Source of the DNA: Muscardinus avellanarius
Lineage: Eukaryota > Chordata > Mammalia > Rodentia > Gliridae
DNA: 64,000 bases
Direction: 5' to 3'
NCBI GenBank assembly: GCA_963383645.1
Contig: OY726561.1
Span: forward strand, 135,425,404 to 135,489,403
Part shown: positions 48,213 to 60,041 of the stretch, one piece after another
Layout: each line of letters starts with the position of its first letter
Position numbering within the stretch: the stretch's first letter is position 1
Translations under genes and position numbers: made by a program
The notes under the pieces: generated by a model
The model's database searches: none
What the model was told of the DNA's origin: nothing
The model's input: only the letters and a program-made list of their open reading frames with translations

Positions 48213-48428
48213 CAGCCTGGTGTGATGGTGCAGGCTTGTAATCCCAGAATTTGTGAGGCTGAGACAGAAGGACGTGGTTTGTGGACAGCCTCAGCTACTT
48301 AGTGAGGCCCTTTGCAACTCAGTGAGACTCTGTTTCAAAATAAAAAAAAAATAGAAAATAGGTCTGGGGATACAGCTCAGAGGTAGAATGCCCCTGGGTT
48401 CCATCACCAGTAATAAAAGATATTTTTT
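48213..48428 (+). mobile_element. B1-dID SINE, older
   Basis: Left half cagcctggtgtgatggtgca, A-rich linker, right half with ctcagaggtagaatgcccct. Duplication aaagtgtgatcc at 48201-48212 and 48429-48440. Confidence 0.95.
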
Positions 48429-48744
48429 AAAGTGTGATCCTATCTGCTCTATCTCCCTGAGGCCCTTCCTCTCCATCTTAGCCTCCAACTTTTCCTAGGA
48501 AACCCACTCTGTCATTCTCCTTGGGTATCTGGCTTCCTGATGTACATCACCAGTTCATGTAACAAGTATTTACTGTGCTGACCCAGGGAACACAGTCTAT
48601 TTTCAAAGAACTCTTGATCCAGTGTAGTCGGACTGTCATAATAAGGCGATGATTGTCTTACCAGAAGTACCATGATAATGGCTTCTGCTTATACGAAACT
48701 CATCTCCCCAAATATATTGTTCCCTCCTGGAAAGTGCAGAGTGT

Positions 48745-48900
48745 TCTTTAATAATAGCAGTAGCCACCATCTGCTAACTTGTCTTGTTAAGTGCTTTGCA
48801 GGCATTACTCTATGGGGTGGCTATTATTATCTCCATTCCGCTAATGAGGAAATTGGGACACGGAGAGGTTAAAAAAGTTACCAGTGATCACACAGTGGGA
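48745..48900 (-). mobile_element. MIR SINE
   Basis: gtgctttgcaggcattactc, attatctccattccgctaat and gaggaaattgggacacgg in order: reversed MIR. Confidence 0.75.
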
Positions 48901-49237
48901 GAAATGATAGTTATGATACACACACAAGCTATCTGAAAAACATCCACCACTTTTCTGCCAAGAGGAGATGGAAGAACGGTTTTCCTATGCTGTGAAAGCC
49001 TTCTCACTCTGCTGCTCACTTAAAGCAAGGAAGTGGTTTCCAGTTGGCCTGGATGTGCCCGGGGATGGGAACTCATCCTAGATGGGCGGCTACCTCCATG
49101 GGATGGAATGTTCTGGAGTGGTGTAACCAAACTCTCTTCCATGGAATGCAATTCCTTAGAGCTTAAAATACATATTATGGACAAAAGGGTTCAGTGGTCA
49201 GATATTTTGAAAATGTGGACCTAAAAAGTTAATTTAT

Positions 49238-49450
49238 TTTTTTTTTGTAGTACTGGGGACAGAAGCCAGGGGAATTCTACCTCCGAGCTACACCCCCAGT
49301 CTTATTTTTTAGTCTTTATTATTTTTTGAAAGAGGGTGTCATTGAGTTGTGAAGGGCCTAAGTAAGTAGCTGAGGCTGTCCGTGAACTGCGATCCTCCTG
49401 TCTCAGCCTCCCGAATGCTGGATTATAAGCATGCACTACCATGCCTGGCT
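49238..49450 (-). mobile_element. B1-dID SINE, older
   Basis: T tail, gtactggggacagaagccag, linker and reversed B1 half ending actaccatgcctggct. Confidence 0.93.
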
Positions 49451-49695
49451 CATTAATTTTTTCATTGCAAAGTTTCTCAGAACTTCAAAGAAAAAATAGG
49501 ATCTAGAATGCTATACTTTCCCACTGAAAAGCTGTTCTTTGGAGAACATACTCTAGGATTCACAATCCTGGGATGCACTTGGGTAGATGCTATTTCCCAC
49601 TTGTAAGAAACCATAGCTTCTGTGGTAACCCAGGTAAAAACAGGCCACTTTCTGATATATCTCAGCACATTCTAAACAGCAAAGTCTCTATAGAC

Positions 49696-49892
49696 CCTGG
49701 TGTGGTATTACATGCCTGTAATCCCAGTATCTGGGAGGCTGAGACAGGAGGACTGTGGGTTTGAGATCACCCTCAGCAACTCTGTGAGGCTCTCAGCAAC
49801 CTAGCGAGACTCAGTTTCAAAACAAAAGATTTTTAAAAAGTACTGATGGTGAAGCTTGAAAAATGCCCTGGGTTCCATCAAAGGAAAAAAAA
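49696..49892 (+). mobile_element. B1-dID SINE, older, with A-rich/GGAA tail
   Basis: Left half accctggtgtggtattacat, linker, degenerate right half. It faces the SINE at 49238-49450 across 245 bp. Confidence 0.9.
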
Positions 49893-50702
49893 GCAGGAAG
49901 GAAGGAAGAAAAGGAGAAAAGAAGGAAGGTAGGTTTCTGTAGAAAGAAATATCAGTTTGGGTGTTTACAAAAAAAAATCAATAAATAAAATGGCAAAGTA
50001 GAAAACACTGAATGCCATACCCAAAGAATCTAAGAAACTGTTGTACTAATCTATCTTCCCAAGCCCACTTAGTAGAGTCTCTTCCATTCCTCCCACCCCT
50101 TTCTTTCGTCTCTTTCCTGGAGATGCACTTAGCCCTTTCCTTTGTAAGTCCCCAGCAATCCTGACCCCAGTCGGGTTTGGAGCCAGGAAGCCAGAAGCCC
50201 CAAGCCTGTGCTGCTCAGACACTGCAGGACTCTCCGGGAAGGTGGGAGGTGTCCGGGTGACATTCCATTTGGCGCTGGCCCCACTGTCATCTCCTTAATG
50301 CATCAGCCCAAGAGCAACAGAGCATGTTCTCTTTCTTTCCAGCACTGAAAAGCCTCCTCACTTTACATTTAATAAGGTAACTGCATAAACAATCATCCTA
50401 ATACCCACAAGTGGCAGAGCATTTAGAAAGTGCCTTCCTTTAAGGTTTCTAAGGGAGGAAGGCAGTGCTGGGTAGCTAAGTCTCTGAATTGCAAGAGGCC
50501 CAAAGGGGAGGAAAGGGAGGGGAGTGAGTTCAAGGTGGACTTTAGGGAGCCTCAGACAGAGGTGCTGAAGAGGGGTCTCGAAAGAGGCCTGACTCCATCA
50601 TTCCCAGAGAAATGAACCCTGGACAGTGGTCACACCATCATGAGACTTCTTCCTGGCTCTTTGGTTATTACTAAGGTAACCTATCTATAAGAGATCTAGA
50701 AA
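49893..50702. other. Intron sequence, unassigned
   Basis: A purine-rich GGAA stretch at 49894-49930, otherwise nothing recognised. Confidence 0.5.
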
Positions 50703-50703
50703 C

Positions 50704-50894
50704 AGGCCGGGCTTAGTGCTGTGGCCCCATAATCCCAGTACTTAGGAGGCTGAGACAGAAGGGTCATAGATTGACGGCCAGTCTCAGCCACTTGGCGAGG
50801 CCTTCCACAACTTAGTGAAACCCTGTTTCAAAATAAAAAATATAATAGGGCTGGATTGTAGCTCAGAGGTAGAATGCCCCTGGGTTCAATCCCC

Positions 50895-50941
<47 letters not shown>
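50704..50941 (+). mobile_element. B1-dID SINE with (CA)n tail
   Basis: aggccgggcttagtgctgtg, linker, right half ggttcaatccccagtaac passing directly into about 21 CA units (50899-50941). Confidence 0.94.
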
Positions 50942-50945
<4 letters not shown>

Positions 50946-53061
50946 TAAACAAACTATGTTTCTTATAGCTCCTTCAGGTAACTAGAATTTAATAAACTCA
51001 AATATGAAACGAAGCTGGCCCTAATATGTGGTACATAACACTGATTCTTCTCTATCCTAACCTATTTTCTTAAAAAAAAAAAATCGAGTTTTCTTTGCAG
51101 GGAGTTCTAGAATTCAGGATCAGAATACAAGTTTTTAGTCCCAAACTGGGCCAATAAATCCTAGAACCTAAAGGATCTATAGTTTTAAAAAAGAATGAAT
51201 GACCTCCTGTGATTGCTTAGCTAAATGCATCTCAGCACTTTTCAAGCTACTTTAAGGTGGATGACAGTTTTGTAAAACTCAGGGGCTGCTCTTCTTGATA
51301 CAGAATTAAGGTCTGTCCCATTACTAAAGTGATCAGCCCCTCATTTACCCAATGCATATGGAGGATCTACCACAAGCCAGGTGCCACGCAGGAGGAATGG
51401 AGCGGTGTACAGGGAGGGGCTGCAGGTCTTAGGGAGCTTTCTCCCAGTGGGAGAGGAAGACAAGGGAACCACTGCCTCCGGTTCAGCAAGATCTGGGCTC
51501 TGCTTGTGTGAACCCAGGGGACCAGCCAGATAATGCACATCGTGTGAAAATTCATCCTCATAAGATGAGGGTCATAAGACACATTTTGTGGGGGTGGCTA
51601 GAGGCGAGATTCAGAAGGAGAGAGGAAGACAAAGCAGACTGGAGATGCAGGGATGGAAATTAGGTCATGAAGGGTCCAGTGGGGAGAGTTTCCTTACTAT
51701 TCCGGGAAGTAGTGGGAGGAGAAGGGCGACATGGACCTTGCTGTGCACTTGTGGAAGACCTTGGTCAGAGGAATACCTGTAAAGGAAGGCTGTGTGTTTC
51801 TGACATGGGTGAGGCTCACAATTGCTTTGTTTCCTTAAGAAGGAAGGGAGGCGCTTACTTCCCATCCCTGTAGATGATTACAGCTCAGACAGAAGAACTA
51901 CTTTAAGCTGGAAGGGCCAACGCTACTGGGCGGCACCCCTATACCTCTTCTACCACCCCTGACTGCAGTAAAGGTGAGGAGAGGAGACCTGCAAACCCCT
52001 CCCCTAAGCACAGACTGCCAGACGAGGCACACACTTCCCTCCCCCTTCGAGCATGACGAGACTGGTGCGCGCCACCTCTAGCTGGAACCCAGAAGGTCAC
52101 CTTGAAACGCCCACCCAACTTCTCAGAGCCTCAGAGATGTAACAAATTACCTGCTGCTTACAATGCTCTTGAGAATGCCCCTCCCCTCCCGTCCCTGCAT
52201 GAAGACTCCCCATGACACTGAATCCATCACCTACAGTACTATTACTTTATAAAGAAACAGATTAAGTGTCTCATAAACAGTGCAGTGATTGAGATAATGG
52301 AAAGCGCCTCTCGTCTCCAACTGCAGCATCAGGTTATTTCCAAGCAGCCAGGAAGAGGAAATTAATAGAAGCAAGAGGGAATAACCACTTTTATGCAATT
52401 TCCTCAGGAGATAGTGGACCATCTAATCTTTATTGGGGCCCTTTAACCTGTCACTCAGCACTCACCAGCCTCTTTAGCTCTCACAATTTTTCTTGATATC
52501 TATGGAAGATAAGATAGAAACCTCAAAACATTATTTTATAATTTTCAAAGGTGGAGGGGGCACGTTGCCTCTGCCCCTCCTCCCTCAGCAGAAGCCTCAC
52601 CCCCCAAAAAAAAATGAAAAACATTTTTATGCAGCAGAAATGTGTAAGAGCTTAACTATTCCCGGTGCATGGTCCAGGGGGTCAGAGCTACTCCGCAGGA
52701 AGAAAATCTCTCCTTGCATTTTAAATGTGGTTCTTTCTTCCACCGCTGCCTTCTGTCCTTGCTTTTTCTTTTTAATAATCTGATTACTTCTCCTGATCTA
52801 ATTTTTTCCCCCAAATGAGTTTGCAAAGGTTCATGCCAATGAATATTCATCCCCTGCTTAAGTACCGGGTGCCTTTTTCTGAAGGCAGGTGCAGCCCAGC
52901 AGCTGGCTCAGGGAGGCCTGCCTACCTCAGGGGGCCACAGAAAGAGGGGCAGGGCGCATGCTCCTGCCCAGGAAGAGAGGCTCCCCACCCAGAGCTCGAT
53001 GCTCTTAAAACCTCGCCTTCATCTCCACGCTCTGCTCCCACTCCGTAAGAAGGGTAGAAAT
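50942..53061. other. Unique intron sequence
   Basis: No repeat or gene recognised over 2.1 kb. Confidence 0.5.
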
Positions 53062-53072
53062 GCCTCTCTTGG

Positions 53073-53305
53073 CCGTGCGTGGTGGCGCACGCTTGTAATC
53101 CCCGCACTTGGGAGGTAGAGACAGGAGGATGGCGCAGGTTCGAAGCCAGCCGCGCTGGCTTAAGAGACCCTGTTTCCAAATAAAAATATTAAGATAGATC
53201 TGAGAGTGTAACCCAGAGGTAGAAGGGCTTCCAGAAACCCCAGTACCAAGAAGGAGGAGGAGGAGGAGGAGGAGGAGGAGGAGGAGGAGGAGGAGGAGGG
53301 GAGCC
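53073..53305 (+). mobile_element. B1-dID/MEN-type SINE, young subfamily, with (GGA)n tail
   Basis: ccgtgcgtggtggcgcacgc, linker, right half with ggcttccagaaaccccagta, then about 16 GGA units (53251-53300). Perfect duplication gcctctcttgg at 53062-53072 and 53306-53316. Confidence 0.96.
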
Positions 53306-53653
53306 GCCTCTCTTGGGGGCCTTTAAGAGTTGTGGGATGGGTGTGGTGCTAGAAGGGGCATGCACACTGGCCCTGGTACCTAGAGTCACTCCTGTGGCCA
53401 AATGCCACCATCACCTTCACGATCCTGGTGGCTAACGCCATGGGTTCCTGACTCTGAGACTCTAGTCAAGAGGATCCTTGGCAGGAGGTGGCATTAAGGT
53501 CCTTTGCTGAGATTCTCCTGAATACTCTCAAAAGCCTTTTCCAGAAGAACCCAAGGACATCCCGCTGAGACCAAGGCACTGTGGGATTCCCCAATTCCCC
53601 TTATATTCATGGCACTGTTGAGAAAACTGATAGCGGAGAACTAGTCCCCAGGC

Positions 53654-53702
53654 CATCCATCCTTCCATCCATCCATCCATCCATCCATCCATCCATCATC
53701 CA
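53654..53702. repeat. (CCAT)n microsatellite
   Basis: About 11 CCAT units with one CCTT variant. Confidence 0.95.
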
Positions 53703-54190
53703 TCCACTGTACTGGTTTCAAAGCTCCCTGAAGGCTGACACTAAGTCTTGTTATCTTCTTATTTTCCTTTACCCCATTATACAGTCAGGCCTTACATATC
53801 GGCATCCACATTCTCAGGCTAACTGAACTGAATGTTTGCCAAAGGCCTGCTGTGGTAAGACCCAAAAGGTGAGAGCTGTAATAACAACAACAATAAATAC
53901 GATTGTTATAGAGGGTGTGAAGTGATAGGCACTCCTGTACAGAGTATGGATTCTTTTAGATTTCCAAGAGAGTTATTTGATGATGTGTATTGAGAGCTTC
54001 AAAACGTTCAAAGCTTTGCTTTAACAATTCTACTTCCAAAGACTTATTCTAAAAAAAAAAAGCAAGCATATGTTGAAATAGATTTTTGTTCATGAATGTT
54101 CCTCACAGTGTTATTTACAATAAAACAGTAGAGAAAGGAGAAAGAAATGTGAAGGAAGAAAACACAGAAGAAACTTAAAAGTTAGTTACT

Positions 54191-54399
54191 GCCAGGCGTA
54201 GTGGCGCACTCTTGTAATCCCTGCGCTTGGGAGGCGGAGACAGGAGGATTATGCTGGTTCAGAGCCAGCCACGCTGGCTTAAGAAACCCTGTTTCCAAAT
54301 AAAAAAATATAAAATAGGTCTGGGAGTGTAGCCCGTGGGAGTGTATCACAGAGGTAGAAGGGCTTCCAGGAATCCCAGTACCACCAAAAAAAAAAAAAA
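54191..54399 (+). mobile_element. B1-dID/MEN-type SINE, young subfamily
   Basis: gccaggcgtagtggcgcact, linker, right half with a 14-bp internal near-duplication (gggagtgta twice), poly-A tail. Short duplication agttact at both ends. Confidence 0.94.
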
Positions 54400-54551
54400 A
54401 GTTACTGACTAAAATTATGAAATTATAAAATATTATACAGCCATTAAGAATTTGTCTATGATATATATTTTACAATTGGGTTATAAAAGCATATATAGAG
54501 TATAAACTTCACTTTATACTCCCAAAACCTACTCACTAAAATAAAAATTAT

Positions 54552-54785
54552 AGTCAGGCGTGGTGGCGCACACTTGAGATCCCAGCATTTGGGAGGCTAA
54601 GAAAGGAGGATCACAGTTCGCAAACAACCTCAGCTACTTAGTGAGGCCCTTTGGAACTCACTGAGACCCTGTTTCAAAACAAAGAATAAAAAAATAAGGC
54701 TGGGAGTGTAGCTCGGAGGTAGAATGCCCCTGAGTTCCATCCCCAGGACCGCAAAAAATAAATAAGTAAATAAGTAAATAAAATG
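54552..54785 (+). mobile_element. B1-dID SINE with (AAAT/AAGT)n tail
   Basis: gtcaggcgtggtggcgcaca, linker, right half with gaggtagaatgcccctgag and a tail of AAATAAGT units. Confidence 0.94.
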
Positions 54786-54885
54786 TGAGTGGTGGCATAT
54801 TGATAATGATTATCTTTCCATACTTTCCCAGTGTTTTACTTTATATATGTATGATTTTATTAAAGAAAATCTCATTCACTACGTT

Positions 54886-55805
54886 TTGAAAATTTTCAGA
54901 GGACTTCAAAGTATGGGCGAGAACTTATGACCCTGAGGAGCTGAGCTGGGCAGGGTACGAGAGTGGGTTGTGTGCGTATGATAAAAGTTCTACAGGAAGT
55001 ATCCTGTTCCAAAGGTCTTCTGAGGAAGAGGAGCGTGGAGGGAGCTGGAAGGCTGTCCAGAGGAATTGAAACATTCACGGGGTCTTAAAAGATGGGCAAA
55101 AGCTGACGTGGAGACGGGAGTGAGGCCAAGGGGAGAAAGTACACTAGGACTCTGGGAGCTGGAGCTTGCAAGAGCCTGCCTGGGGAGCCTGGGGTGGCTG
55201 CAGAGGTTGTCAGGACTGTAAAACATTATGGGGGCCCTGGGGGGGAGGTGGGCTGGGGCACCTTTCATTTCTACATCAGCCTGGACACATGGAGCCAAAA
55301 AGGCCTCCAGTTCTCACCCCCCTGGGCCCAGTGCCAGCTGCAATGGCCTGTGCAGTTGGCACACTTAGCTGTGTCATACACTCGTATCACTCATGGTGAC
55401 ACTTGCTGAAATTGATGAGTACTGCAGGCCTGGTGACACAGACGAGACTGTAACTTACAGTGCTATTAAGCCACTCAGACAGGAGCAGCAACAGCAAGCC
55501 TAGAATGCATGCAAGTTGCTGAAGAGGTAGGGTCGGGATTTGGGGGGCTTCTATTGCTGAGGATAACAAACAGAATTAAGAGCAAGGTCTCAGATCTCCA
55601 TCAGTAATGGCACCCTATTCTATCCTCAGAGATCAGCCAGGCACCTCGGACCCAAGGCCCTGTGCAGAAGTGGGAGGCTGGGCTAGGCATCCAAGCCTCT
55701 TAGGAACAAGTCCAGGGCCGGATCCTGAAGTCCTGCTACAAGGCCAGTGGTTGGGGAGTGAGGGTGGCCATAAAATGAGCCCAGGGGTTTCTAGTGGTGT
55801 GGACC
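54886..55805. other. Unique intron sequence
   Basis: Nothing recognised. Confidence 0.5.
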
Positions 55806-55842
55806 AATGGCTCTCGAACTGTGGTCTAAAGACCAGCAGTGT
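55806..55842. mobile_element. MER5-like fragment (short)
   Basis: atggctctcgaactgtggtc and gaccagcag match the terminal part of a MER5-type element. It is interrupted by the LTR-like element that follows. Confidence 0.5.
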
Positions 55843-56077
55843 TACGAACTGAAAGTTTGTCCCCCAGTATCATATGCTGGCATTCAGACATAGGACCATG
55901 GGAGGCGATTAGGTCATGAGGGCAGAGCCTTCATTAATGATAGTATAGTTCTTATAAAAGGAAACGGGAATTGGCTTGCTTTCTCTTTTCTCTCTGCCAT
56001 GTGAAGAAGGCAGCTATCAGGAAACCCAAAAGTGGGGTCCTCACCAGCACTGATCTGTTGGCTGACACCTCAGCATG
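55843..56077 (+). mobile_element. Ancient LTR-like fragment (MaLR-like)
   Basis: aactgaaagtttgtcccccag, gcgattaggtcatgagggca and ctgccatgtgaagaaggcag in order resemble an old, very common LTR-type repeat. Subfamily not named. Confidence 0.5.
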
Positions 56078-56088
56078 GAAATGTTTCC

Positions 56089-56961
56089 CTGTTGGTGAGA
56101 TTGAAAATTAGTGCAACCACTTTATAAAATAGTATGGAGGATCCTCATAAGAATGGGCATGAACTTACCATCTGATCCAGCAATACCACTTCTGGGTATC
56201 TACCCAAAAGGATAGAGACCAAACTACCAAACTAATGCATGCATATCTATGCTCATAGCCGCACAATTGCCAAACTATGGAACCAGCCAAGACGTCCGTC
56301 AACAGACAAATGAATTACAAAACTATGGGATATGTATGCAATGGAATTTTACTCAGCCATAAAGAACAAAATTATGTAATTTTCAGGGAAATAGATAGAA
56401 CTAGAGAAGATAATGCGAAGTGAGATTTGCCAGTCACAAAATGTGAAAAGTCAGATGCTCTCCCTAGTATGTCAAAGCTACGGAGAAAATGGGACATAGG
56501 AGAGATTCTAGACAAAGGAGAAACCTTAGATGAGTGAAAAAGGAGACCTAACTGAGGGGGATGGGAGGGAGAAGAGGGAAACGCCTTAATGTACAAGATG
56601 TATATTAACAAACTTGTCAAAGGCAATCACTAAGCCAAACATGAGAAGGAGGGAGAGGGGAGGGAATGGGGTGGGAATTGGAGAAGGGCTAAATGAGTGA
56701 TGTGTGCATGTCTGCCTCTGCCATCCTGTACCTCTTTAAGATATATGATTATAATGCACCAATAATTTTTTGGTGGTACTGGGGTTCCTGGAAACCCTTC
56801 TACCTCCAGGCTACACTCCCAGACCTATTTTATATTTTTATTTGGAAACAGGGTCTCTTAAGCCAGCGAGGCTGGCTTCGAACCTGTGCGATCCTCTAAA
56901 CGCGGGGATTACAAGCGTGTGCCACCACGCCCGGCGAATGCACCCATAAATTTAAAAAAAG
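56089..56961 (+). mobile_element. L1 3' end, 5'-truncated, carrying a SINE
   Basis: End of ORF2 (atccagcaataccacttctg, ggaattttactcagccataa) and the 3' untranslated region, then a tail after the nested SINE. Possible 10-bp duplication aaatgtttcc at 56079-56088 and 56963-56972. Frames are broken. Confidence 0.82.
56766..56936 (-). mobile_element. B1-dID/MEN-type SINE, young subfamily, in the L1 tail
   Basis: T tail, ggtggtactggggttcctgg, linker and reversed B1 half lacking about 20 bp after gcgatcctc. Duplication aatgcaccaataa / aatgcacccataa at 56753-56765 and 56937-56949. Confidence 0.95.
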
Positions 56962-56972
56962 AAAATGTTTCC

Positions 56973-57880
56973 TTCCCTGAGCTGACATTCTGGTGGCAGA
57001 AGACAGACTCTCAGTTGGCAATTCCAACAGATGCGATTGGTGGGGGGGGGGGGGCTGCAAAAGGGATCTAGCCCAATTGGCAAGAGTTTTTAGAAAAGTG
57101 ACAACCAAGTTAAGAGGTAAAGAATAAATAAGAGTCGTACTGGTTGGCAGAGAGGAGATGGGTCCACAAGAGAAAAGAGACAGCCCTCCAGATGGGGAGA
57201 GCGGGGAGTCAAAGACAGCACCCCTTGTCGGACTTGTGTCTCTGCTTTCCTGCTGTCAACAGAAGGGCACACTCTCCACATTTCTTCATCTCAAGTTAGG
57301 CATTTTCTTCTTCCTGGAGTTGCCCTTTAAAAATCAAATGCTCTAGAATTGAATTCACCATCCTTATGATTTTGAGGGTTTGGAGGTGTCAGGAAGAAAT
57401 GGCCCAGAGCAAACAAGGTAGGGTGGGGGTTCTTTCAGAAACCCGGTCAAAATCAGCTCCCCTTGCTGCTGCTGACTGTGTCTGCTCCCCAAATATGTCC
57501 TCTAACTGCCAGCCTGCAAAGGGAACTAGAGGAGCTCTGCAGTGAGGCGGTGGACCAGGCTTCAGACCCATGGTCCTGCGGGGCAGGACCTGGTCCTGCA
57601 CTCTCCCAGGCTCTTGGAAACTTGAAGAAGCAGACAGGAAGTGGAGAAGGACCAAGAGAGTCCCCACAGGACACAGGCAGGCCTGCTTTTCTAAGGACCC
57701 AGCAGGACCCAGAGATGCAAATGGGCTGAGAAGTGTGCTCAGGCTTCTTTTTCTATGGCAGCCATCCCAAAGAACTCACTACAGGTAGCTCAAAGACTTA
57801 ACTGTGAGGCCATCCCTGGCAGTACTGTCCACAGCCAGACAAAGTTAGCAACAGCCTAAAAGCTCCATATGGGTACACCA
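56973..57880. other. Intron sequence, unassigned
   Basis: A G12 run at 57041-57053, otherwise nothing recognised. Confidence 0.5.
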
Positions 57881-57884
57881 TAAT

Positions 57885-58000
57885 TTATTTTTTCCTTTTT
57901 TATTTTTTGTTGGTGCATTGTAGTCATATATCTTGATGGGGTACAAGAGGGTAGAGGCAGACATGTACACATCACTCATTTAGCCCTCCTCACGTCTGCC
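57885..58000 (-). mobile_element. L1 3'-end fragment
   Basis: Plus strand ttgttggtgcattgtagtca and gacatgtacacatcactca mirror the reversed L1 3' end. Confidence 0.5.
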
Positions 58001-58840
58001 TTAGTGATTGACTTTGATGTGTTTGTGAATGTACATTTGCAAGGCTTAGTAACATATAAAAATAGTGGCTATTATATATTGACAAATGAAAAAAAACATG
58101 TTCACAAATAACAGGGACAAATAGTATCTACAAATGTTCTTAAAGTGGTTCACTTTTTTTTTTATAGAAGGGAGTCGATTGATGGTTTTCTTACCTTTCC
58201 CAATCTATATTTTCCAATTTTTATGCAGCAAATTTGTATTGCTTTTTAGAATGGATAAAGCATTTTTTTCCAACTAGGTCAGAAGATAGTGCTGAGCAGG
58301 AGCATAGGAGGTGGCCTGAGGCTGTCACAGGAAGCCCTTGCTCAGACCCAGCCTTCCTGTGCACCATCTCATTTTAGTATCCCTGACTCTACCTGGTCAC
58401 TCACTGTTGGTGACCTCAAAAAGTCTCTTTTGCAGAAGTTAGCCTTTTTTATTTTTTAAAAAAATATGCATTTTTTATTAATTCAAAACACATCCGGAGA
58501 GCACTTTCTGTGGGCTCTGATTCAGATATCAGATAGTCACTTTCTTTACAATGGCTAAGAAGATGACTGTGTGCTGGGTATCAGAGAACCAATTGGGTGT
58601 GTCAGGGTCCTGGAGCAGGCTGCGACTCAGAAGCAAGGGTTCTTAAGCATAAATTCCAGCGAAGACCCCAGGCTTGATTGAGAAGGATAATGCAATGGTC
58701 ACCAGGAGACAGGAAAACAGTGTCTGTGCTCAGAAGCCAGAGAAGCCAGAGCACAGAGGTGAGGAGAGCCTGAGCCCATCTTGGTAGTAGTGTCTGTGCA
58801 TTAAAAAAAAAAGCCTTCTGCCTAAGAAGCCAGGATAATT
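58001..58840. other. Intron sequence, unassigned
   Basis: AT-rich to 58270, then mixed. Nothing recognised. Confidence 0.5.
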
Positions 58841-58841
58841 T

Positions 58842-59049
58842 TTTGTTTGTGTGGTGCTGGGGATGGAACCCAGGGGCATTCTACCTCCAAGTCACACCCC
58901 CAGCCCTATTTTTTATTTTATTCTTTATTTTTGAAACAGGGTCTCACTGAGTTGCAAAGGGCCTAAGTAGCTGAGGCTGGCCACAAACTGCGATCCGACT
59001 GTCTCAGACTCCCAAATGCTGGGATTACAGGCATATACCACCGAGCCTG
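58842..59049 (-). mobile_element. B1-dID SINE, older
   Basis: ggtgctggggatggaaccca, linker and reversed B1 half ending taccaccgagcctggt. Confidence 0.94.
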
Positions 59050-60041
59050 GTGGGACAGATCTTTTAAGATGTGGGTTGTCCCCTCCACACATCCCTTTCT
59101 ACCACCGAAGATGCTTCTCTGGGTTCATGGGACTCAACAGAGAAGAAGGTGAGGGTCAGATCCCCTTGGTCACCCTGAAGGGACCCTGCTTGTCTATCCT
59201 CACTGGGCCACTAACGGGGACAGTCCTAGGTACCCACTGCAGCATCAAGGGCAGGGAATTCCCAGCTACTCCCTTCCCGGACCCCTCATCAGATGGGGTT
59301 CCACCCCCATCAATGTCCTAAAAACTCCACCAACCTGGTAGTTCTGGGCTGCAGAGGAGCTGGACATATGTCGGCCACCAAGCTGCTCCTGTATTTTCAA
59401 ACCCAAGTGTTTATCCTTTGAGAAAATCTGATTTTTAAGCACTTCCCCTGACACAAGTCTTGATGGCTTCTGCTTAAAAAAATTATAAAACTTTGTAATG
59501 AGGTTCTTCAGGTAATAAAAGTGACCGTGGAGTTTGTTTCACAAGGCTTGACAATGGCGAGGTGTACTGGGGCCTCCCTCTCCTGTCTGAGGTCCGGAGG
59601 CACAGGCTGGACTCTAGACATGTACAGATCAACAGGGCTGGGGAGTCCCCATGCACAGAAAAAGCCCTGCCTTCACCTGCTCCATCTGACTGCCTGGGAG
59701 CCAAGATGCACACACAGACAGGAAAGTAATATCTGGAGGCACCATGCAAATCTCATTTCCCCTCCAAAACTCTGACATGGCTAGTAGAGCTCTTCTCTTA
59801 GAGAGGTCTGTTATTCTTCCCTCTTTTCCAGGCCTCCTCATCTCTCAAGGCTTTGGTGAGTCCACCAATAACAGACAAACAAGGTGGAAAAAGATCTTAG
59901 AAATACCCTGAATCAGGTTAGCCACCACCCAGCACAGGGACCACAGTCATCTGCCACAGCAGACATCACTAATCAATCACGGCACTCATTCCCACTCAAC
60001 CCAGAGCAGAGCCCAGTGCTATAGGTAGCAGCTCATTGCGC
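59050..60041. other. Unique intron sequence
   Basis: Nothing recognised. Confidence 0.5.

Larger units (their letters stand above)
53990..54880 (+). mobile_element. Old L1M-like 3' region split by two SINEs
   Basis: Pieces 53990-54190, 54400-54551 and 54786-54880 read in order as the end of an old L1 (caattctacttccaaagact; tacagccattaagaatttg; gtggcatattgataatgatt). Non-coding and diverged. Confidence 0.7.
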
